NCBI GenBank assembly: GCA_036426205.1
Contig: CM071568.1
Location: 49,507,045-49,571,044 of the forward strand
Length of the DNA stretch: 64,000 nucleotides
Source: Ascaphus truei
Taxonomy: Eukaryota > Chordata > Amphibia > Anura > Ascaphidae
Reading direction: 5' to 3'
Shown here: positions 58,376-64,000 of the stretch, piece by piece
How the letters are laid out: every line of letters begins with the position of its first letter
Numbering within the stretch: position 1 is the stretch's first letter
Program-made: the position numbers and the translations under genes
The notes under the pieces: model-generated
The model's database searches: none
Seen by the model: only the letters and a program-made list of their open reading frames with translations
What the model was told of the DNA's origin: nothing

Positions 58376-58660
58376 ATTTTGAAGGCAGACGCCGAGGAGG
58401 AAGGACCTCCTACAGAAGAAGAAGGCCAGGGCGTGGCCGTAGAAGACAAGAAGACCCTTGAAGAGAGCCGTAGATAGAAGAAAGAAGAATACAGATGAAG
58501 ATGGATTACAAATAGAAGACCCGTGGATTGTTTTGGATTTTTATTTAAATGTTTATTTTTTTATGTTTTTTTATTTTATGGGTTCCTGTGCGTGGTGGAT
58601 TGGTTCGAGAGTAAGCTGTTCAATGGGAGTCGGTGAGTGGGTCAAGTAATGGTAAGTGAA

Positions 58661-59514
58661 CTAAAGAAATGTATTTTATTTAACTTGTTCTTTTTTTTAA
58701 AGCTTTTTTACATGTGTATTTTTTTGTTTTGGTATATCATTTCTTTGCACTGTATGTATGTATGTATGTAGGTATGTCTAGATCGATATATACATACAGG
58801 GTAAGAAATGATGTTGTTTTAAAAGCTTGATTTGCTGTGTTTTAAATTATTTTGGATATGCTGCTATGCATAAATGTGTGTGTCATGTATTTTAAAATTA
58901 GATAGATGTAATTTTTTGCTATTGTATGGTGTACTTTAGGTCAGGGTGAGGCTTGCTTTTGTATATTGTATTCTTTTTGGTACTTATATTTTGTCAAAGG
59001 CTAACTTGTTCTGTTCAACGCTTGAATTAGTTAATTGTTTAATTGTTAGGGATGGAATGTAAATTGTTTACGGATTTAATTAATGAATGCTAATTGATTT
59101 ATGTTTACATGATTGGTTTAAATAGTATACTTTTTTGGATGTATTGGTATTTTGTTTGGAATATGTTATTGTTAACATTCATTTGCAGAATGTATATGGT
59201 GCATACATTGTATGCATCATATATACAATGTAAATGCAATGTTTTGATTGTCATTTGAGTTTTTTGATTGGCATTTGAGGATTTTGATTGGAAGATCAGA
59301 TTGGATTATTAAAGGAAATGGATTTTATTGTAGTGTGTCTGTATGGAGAAGTGGTATTTGTAGTACAGCATGTTTTTGATAACCCTTCTACATTTATTTG
59401 TATATTGGTTCATCATGTGTATATATATGCTTCACTGTGGAGGGTTTTTGTCACTTTTTTTACCCACCATAACCTTAATGAGAGTGGTGATTACCTAGTC
59501 TCAAACCTGCTTTG
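58661..59514. other. No gene seen
   Basis: AT-rich, with a TGTATGTATGTA microsatellite at 58750-58772. No coding domain recognised. Confidence 0.5.
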
Positions 59515-59583
59515 CCATTAAGACCAGCCTCACACTGATGATACCCATCAAGGTTGAAACATGTATGTGAGTAGGTCTAATGG
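59515..59583 (+). ncRNA. Hammerhead ribozyme motif with complete core
   Basis: Stem I: CCATTAAGACC (59515-59525) pairs with GGTCTAATGG (59574-59583, one bulge) and CTCACA (59529-59534) with TGTGAG (59566-59571). Core: CTGATGA (59535-59541), stem II ACC/GGT (59543-59545 and 59552-59554), GAAA (59556-59559), GTA cleavage triplet (59563-59565), short stem III. The first stem II pair is a T-T mismatch. It ends 10 bases before the assembly gap. Confidence 0.75.
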
Positions 59584-59593
59584 CTTTGCATCT

Positions 59594-59731
59594 NNNNNNN
59601 NNNNNNNNNNNNNNNNNNNNNNNNNNNNNNNNNNNNNNNNNNNNNNNNNNNNNNNNNNNNNNNNNNNNNNNNNNNNNNNNNNNNNNNNNNNNNNNNNNNN
59701 NNNNNNNNNNNNNNNNNNNNNNNNNNNNNNN
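59594..59731. other. Assembly gap (138 N)
   Basis: Run of N from 59594 to 59731. ORFs across it are artefacts. Confidence 1.
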
Positions 59732-60830
59732 TGAGAGTAAGAGAGATAGAGAGGGATATCGGTCGAGTAATAGGGAGAGAGGGAGAGAGGGATAGAGAGA
59801 GATAGAGAGATAGAGATAGAGAGAGAGATATAACAGGGCTCAACAATCACAAAAGAATATCGATGCGCCCACAAAAAAAAGCGACTCGCCGAACGGCGCT
59901 AGGGATAATAATAGTGGTGAGTAGCGACCAAAACCTAGGGGCAGGAGGTGGAGGGCGGCCAAGCAGGAGGCCTAAAGCTCCAGGAGGTTGAACAATCCGC
60001 AGTCGAAGGGTAGCGAGCAAAAAAAAAAGAACAGCGAGCAAATGTGATATGAGGGTTGTCGAACACGGGACTTTTTTATATATGAGAGATGAGAGAGAGA
60101 GAGAGAGATAGATAGAGAGCTAGCGCTCTGTCGAGATATTATATATAGATATATATATATGATAGATATAGAGATATATACGATTACGTATCGTGCATGA
60201 TGAAGCCACTGTACAATATGAATGTTTTTGAAGGGTTTTGGGGTATGGGGGCGGGGGGTGGGTATAGGGCTCGGTCTTGGGTTGGTTTGGTCTTCATGGG
60301 GTATCGGGCCAGTGTGGCTTAATTTAACACCTTAATTACCTTTGCGTTGGTTATTATCCGATAAGGGTGGTTATTATTTGTTTTAAGCTTTTTAAAAAGT
60401 GAATAATTGATATCTGAAGTGTATTTGCAAATGTATTGGACTATGTTTGTATTTTGGCAGGGCAACAAAGACAAGGAGTTTGTGCGGCGACGGGGCGGGC
60501 TTCTTTTGATGAGTCAGTAGTTCGAGTGTAGTTGATCTGTAATTATCTATTTTAAATATTACAGTTATTGTGTTTTAATAATGGGCAAATAATCTATTTA
60601 TCCCCTATATGGAGACCCCGCATTGAAGAGGAGCGGTTGGGAAACAGAGTTTGTAAACGGGACGGTCGTGCGGGGGCACGTATTACGAGTGGGGGGCGGG
60701 GTGCCCCGGGGGGTTGATCTCTCCACACATACCAGGTTATGGTGGGGTTAGGTTGGGGGGGGGGGTTAATGTATATAGGGTGGGGGGTAGTATTGAATGT
60801 ATAGGGCAGGTTTACCACTCCAGTAGAAGG
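59732..60830. repeat. GA/GATA microsatellite and low-quality repeat copy
   Basis: 59732-59832 and 60083-60180 are GAGA/GATA-type tracts. 60190-60610 is an expanded copy of 62715-63000 with frequent small insertions, in the manner of uncorrected long-read errors. Confidence 0.7.
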
Positions 60831-60860
60831 CTAAGGCCGAAACGCGTAGGAGCAGGTACA
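60813..60860 (+). ncRNA. Hammerhead-like motif, box 1 altered
   Basis: GGC (60829-60831)/GCC (60836-60838) stem II, GAAA (60839-60842), CGCGTA with a GTA triplet (60846-60848), and ACCACTCC/GGAGCAGGT as stem I. Box 1 reads CAGTAGA in place of CTGAAGA; sequence quality here is doubtful. Confidence 0.45.
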
Positions 60861-61166
60861 GTTGGCAGGATCCCGTTGTGTCCCTTCTCTAGGACATATT
60901 CATGTGCTGTGAGCTTTGCCTTGATCCTCCATAGACTGTGCTGAGTACCTGACATGAGGTGAAGTATTACTTATTTGCTGCTACAGACAAGGTTGTGCTT
61001 CTAGTGGACTATTCATGTGTTTTTTCACAGTGAGGAGATGCTGATATTGTGATGCTTTACACTTGTCCCCAGATTTAGGGAGACTGCAGAATTTTTGTTA
61101 TTCAGTGTATCAGCCACCTTATTTAGCCACCGTTTTGTGTCTGTTAGTAGCTATACTTAGTTAGTA

Positions 61167-62318
61167 TGGCAACAAATTATATCTATGGCGCTCTGCACTA
61201 GTGATATACCATATATATGATAAAAAATCAAATAATTTATACAACCAGTGTCGTGGATATTCTCCCTTTGGTATGATGCTCCACACGTGGGGGTACACAT
61301 GTAAGGAAAGAAAATCAAAACATAGTGTAATATTGTTAACAACATATAAACATGCAACTGAGACAGACGCTGAGACAACAGGTGACAAATTACAAAAACA
61401 CATTTAATAAGGTATATGATTAAAAATACATAAAATACATAAAAACATATATAAGGACTTGGTAGGATACTCCAACTCAAGTGGGGGTCCTGCTTACCAA
61501 ACGTAAGATGGTATAGGCAATGGATATTGTTAAAGAGTATCCCCTCTGTGGATGGCCGCTGCTGTAGCAAACTCCTGGGCTCACACGTGGAGTCTCCGTC
61601 TCTGTGACCTCCGCCTCTGTCCGCCATGGAAGTGATGCTGGGTGGAAGCTGACCGTGTAGACACCTCCTGCCTTGCCGCTGTGAAAGCGCCGCAACCGGA
61701 GCAGATTCAAATCGGATGGATATGCGCCAAAGACACAGCAGCCCGGGTAGCAGTCATTAATTCCAAGGGGGACAGCGTTCACCACTGAGTGTGGGAGACC
61801 TCCCAGACCTCTCAATAACACCCTACGCGTTTCGAAAGTAAGACTTTCTTCCTCAGGGGTAAATATTAACAATATCCATTGCCTGATACCATCTTACGTT
61901 TGGTAAGCAGGAACCCCCACTTGAGTTGGAGATCCTACCAGATCCTTATATATGTTTTTATGTATTTTATGTATTTTTTAATCATAATACCTTATAATGG
62001 TTTGTAATTTGTCACCTGTGTTCTCAGCGTCTGTCTCATGTTGCAGTTTATATGTGTTGTTTAACAATATTACACTATGTTTTGATTTCTTTCCTTACAT
62101 GTGTACCCACCACTGTGTGGAGCATCAATACCAAAAGGGAGAATATCCAGACACTGGTTGTATAAATTTATTGATTTTTTATCATATATATGGTATATCA
62201 CTAGTGCAGAGCGCCATAGATATAATTTGTTGCCATACTCATCACCTGACTGGGGGTCAGGATTATATCTCAGGCTGCCTGCCTATTGGGATATAGCGCT
62301 ACCTATTTGCTTTCCATT
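61167..62318. mobile_element. Palindromic PLE-type element with hammerhead and perfect 16-bp TSD
   Basis: CTATACTTAGTTAGTA occurs at 61151-61166 and 62319-62334. Inside, arms 61163-61533 and 61866-62239 are inverted repeats (about 370 bp, high identity with small indels), around a 330-bp GC-richer centre that carries a hammerhead motif. A one-sided tail (62240-62318) follows the right arm. No RT or nuclease ORF. The layout repeats that of the PLE at 10414-15163, so this is probably its non-autonomous or internally deleted form. Confidence 0.8.
61805..61868 (-). ncRNA. Hammerhead ribozyme motif with intact core
   Basis: On the minus strand: CTGAGGA (61856-61850), stem II GAAAG/CTTTC, GAAA (61833-61830), CGC, GTA cleavage triplet (61826-61824), and stem I ACCC/GGGT. 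All core bases of the hammerhead consensus are present; stem III is only one or two pairs, a form known in PLEs that may act as dimers. Confidence 0.75.
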
Positions 62319-62334
62319 CTATACTTAGTTAGTA

Positions 62335-63060
62335 GCTATACTTTATACACCCTGTCAGGTACTTTCCAGCATTCATATGTCTATTTAGAACTTTGTATTG
62401 TCTTTCAGGGTAACTCCCTGATTAGAGGTTAAATCAAGTTTACTTTTCAGGGGATCCATGCCTGTTTTAAATTTTCTGTGCTTTAATTTACTTTATGTTC
62501 TGTGACATTTTCAATAAACATTGTGGTTTTGTATTGTCAGGCATACTAGAGTGCTTTATTGGGGCTCTTTTTTCTTTTTTGGAATAATTTAGCCCTTATA
62601 GCACCACCGATAGATGACTACATCTAAATTTACCTTGTCGGTTGTATAGTTGCCATTATTTGTCTCATGGATGCGGGGTCACTTCTTTTTCTCACAAATA
62701 TATATATATATAGTTGCATGATGAAGCCACTGTACAAATGAATGGTTGAAGGGTGGGTATCGGGCCAGTGTGGCTTAACCCCTTAATTACCTTTGCGGTT
62801 ATTATCCAATAAGGTGTTTAAAAGGTTAATTGATATCTGAATGTATTTGCAATGTATTGGCTATGTATTTTGTGGGCAACGAAAGACAAGGATGTTGCTG
62901 GCGACGGGGGCTTCTTATTGATGAGGTCAGTAGTACTTTATTTATTTTAATATACTAGTTATTGTGTTTAATAATGGGCAAATAATCTATTATCCATATC
63001 TGGATAATAGTTATTTTGCACATTATTGTACTGTAGGTGTTGGGGGGGGATGTATGTATT
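62335..63060. other. Dispersed repeat, no gene
   Basis: 62715-63000 is the cleaner copy of the repeat at 60190-60610 (GATGAAGCCACTGTACAA start, GGGCAAATAATCTATT end). AATAAA-containing sequence at about 62513. No coding domain. Confidence 0.5.
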
Positions 63061-63196
63061 GAATGTATAGGGCAGGTTTATTTATTTTACATTCAGGGTT
63101 GGTTTCTTGGTTCTGCGTGAGACCTCTGGAGACCACCTGCGGTCTCCTCGGGTATGTAACGGGTATCAGGCTGGTGGTTCCACAGGTGACACCTGC

Positions 63197-63360
63197 GGGG
63201 ATGAAGCGGTGGCCTCACATCTGTGGGGGCACCGCGGACCCGTAGTCTGCGGGGATGAAGCGGTGGTCCCACATCCGTGGTGGCACCGCGGACCCGTAGG
63301 TGCGGGGATGAAGCGGTGTGGTTCCACATCCGTGGGGGCACTGTGGACCCGTAGTGAGCA
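63197..63360. repeat. 53-54-bp tandem repeat, three units
   Basis: GGGGATGAAGCGGTG begins at 63197, 63251 and 63304, each followed by CACATC-GTGG, GGCAC-G-GGACCCGTAG. GC-rich. ORFs on both strands through it are by-products. Confidence 0.9.
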
Positions 63361-64000
63361 CTCGTGAGTTCCCCAGACCCCCGTGAGAACCACCCGAGGC
63401 CCCGCAGACACCTGTGGGTCTGAGCCGGGGCTCCCAGACATCCGCGGGCCTACCGTGGGGACCAAGTTGTGGCCCACGGTAACCCAAGGCGACCACCTGG
63501 GGGCCATGGCGCTTGGTGGTACCCACCAACAGGCCTCCAGAACCTGTGTGAAACAAGTTGCTGGTACCCTGTAGGTCTGTCAGGTGACCCGCCAGCCCGC
63601 CGGGGACTCGCGTGGGGCTGGGGTATAAATCCTGTCTGTAAAAGGATAAATCATGTATTTATGGGGGGGCACAGAGGGTGGGTAATGTATTTAATAAATA
63701 GAATAATGTTTATTGTGGGGCAGTGTATTGTTTTTATTGTGGGTACTGGGGGTGGGGGGTGGGGGTATTGGCCCCAAGGGTATGTGGGTAGGCCTCCCTT
63801 GTGGGTAGTGGGTGAGGGTGGTTAGGCCTCAAGGGGTGGGGGGTTAGTGTGGGAGGGTATGTAGGCCTCCCGAGTGGTGGGTGAGGGTGGGTTAACCCCT
63901 TAATGACTGTAGCGGTTAATAACTGCTATGGTGATTAAGGGGTTAGGGGACATTATATTGGATGTTTTTATTCTTGTGTCTGTTTTGCAGCAGCGGAGGG
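63361..64000. repeat. G-rich repeat ending in palindrome
   Basis: GGGTGGGGGGT-type low complexity, then AACCCCTTAAT (63894-63904) / ATTAAGGGGTT (63934-63944), a relative of the palindrome at 57828-57882. Same family as the 57254 element. Confidence 0.6.

Larger units (their letters stand above)
57254..58660. mobile_element. Palindrome-rich DNA-transposon-like element (right end not seen)
   Basis: Starts GGGCCTCATGCAGTAAGCG, followed by numerous GCCGATAAG/CTTATCGGC short inverted repeats (57290-57480), a 205-bp palindrome (57757-57962) and four hairpins with CRE-like and CCAAT motifs (58025-58375). The following 58458-58649 ORF is not recognised. Confidence 0.5.

Noticed and set aside
63093..63825. 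Several overlapping ORFs on both strands at the window end
   Set aside because: They follow GC-rich tandem repeats and have no domain or splice context.
1..64000. CRISPR arrays, operons and bacterial-type signals
   Set aside because: No regularly spaced identical repeats; introns and retrotransposons show this is a vertebrate genome.

Overview
The window is vertebrate nuclear DNA, most likely from an amphibian with a large, repeat-rich genome. The only host gene recognised with confidence is the 3' end of RAD54B (three coding exons, + strand, 658-4294). About 1 kb downstream lies a broken forkhead-domain (FOX) pseudogene (5349-5889). The species cannot be named. The mix of Penelope-like, CR1/L2, L1 and sushi-type chromoviral Ty3/Gypsy elements is what points to an amphibian. 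No functional gene was found from 5.9 kb to the end.

Layout. 0-4.4 kb: RAD54B 3' exons, with introns holding a hAT-type MITE, an LTR fragment and decayed hammerhead motifs. 5.3-5.9 kb: forkhead pseudogene. 6.3-8.2 kb: minus-strand Penelope-like element (PLE) split by an LTR. 8.4-17.1 kb: minus-strand Gypsy-type element without pol, carrying a degenerate 25-residue coding repeat; it is split by a CR1 LINE, which is itself split by a 4.75-kb PLE with a 15-bp target-site duplication (TSD). 17.1-19.4 kb: Gag-like and LTR-like sequence. 19.4-21.3 kb: a PLE with an open GIY-YIG reading frame, a 5' inversion and a hammerhead ribozyme motif downstream. 22.1-23.5 kb: a 600-bp tandem duplication flanked by pLTR-like inverted ends. 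25.3-25.8 and 34.7-35.7 kb: two parts of minus-strand LINE sequence. 28.3-34.7 kb: a broken chromovirus (Gag, PR, RT, RNase H, IN, chromodomain) with a solo LTR nested in it. 36-36.6 kb: purine-rich minisatellite. 39.07-46.27 kb: nearly full-length L1 with TSD, poly(A) and a 1.85-kb spacer between its ORFs. 46.3-50.4 kb: a second broken Gypsy. 50.95-51.66 kb: inverted-repeat element around a telomere-like minisatellite. 52.4-56.8 kb: minus-strand LINE with a nested 1.2-kb LTR. 57.25-58.6 kb: an element rich in palindromes, CCAAT boxes and CRE-like sites. 59594-59731: assembly gap, followed by low-quality sequence. 61151-62334: palindromic hammerhead-bearing PLE with a perfect 16-bp TSD. 62.7-64 kb: dispersed and tandem repeats.

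Two systems stand out. First, hammerhead motifs (CTGANGA, stem II, GAAA, short stem III, GUA/GUC) recur at eight to ten places, and the clearest sit in or beside inverted PLE terminal repeats. Second, two unrelated LTR families appear to self-prime as Tf1/sushi elements do: 10-11 nt at the predicted RNA 5' end are complementary to a primer-binding site directly after the LTR that contains the gag ATG. Both were read by eye; homology search and RNA folding are the tests.
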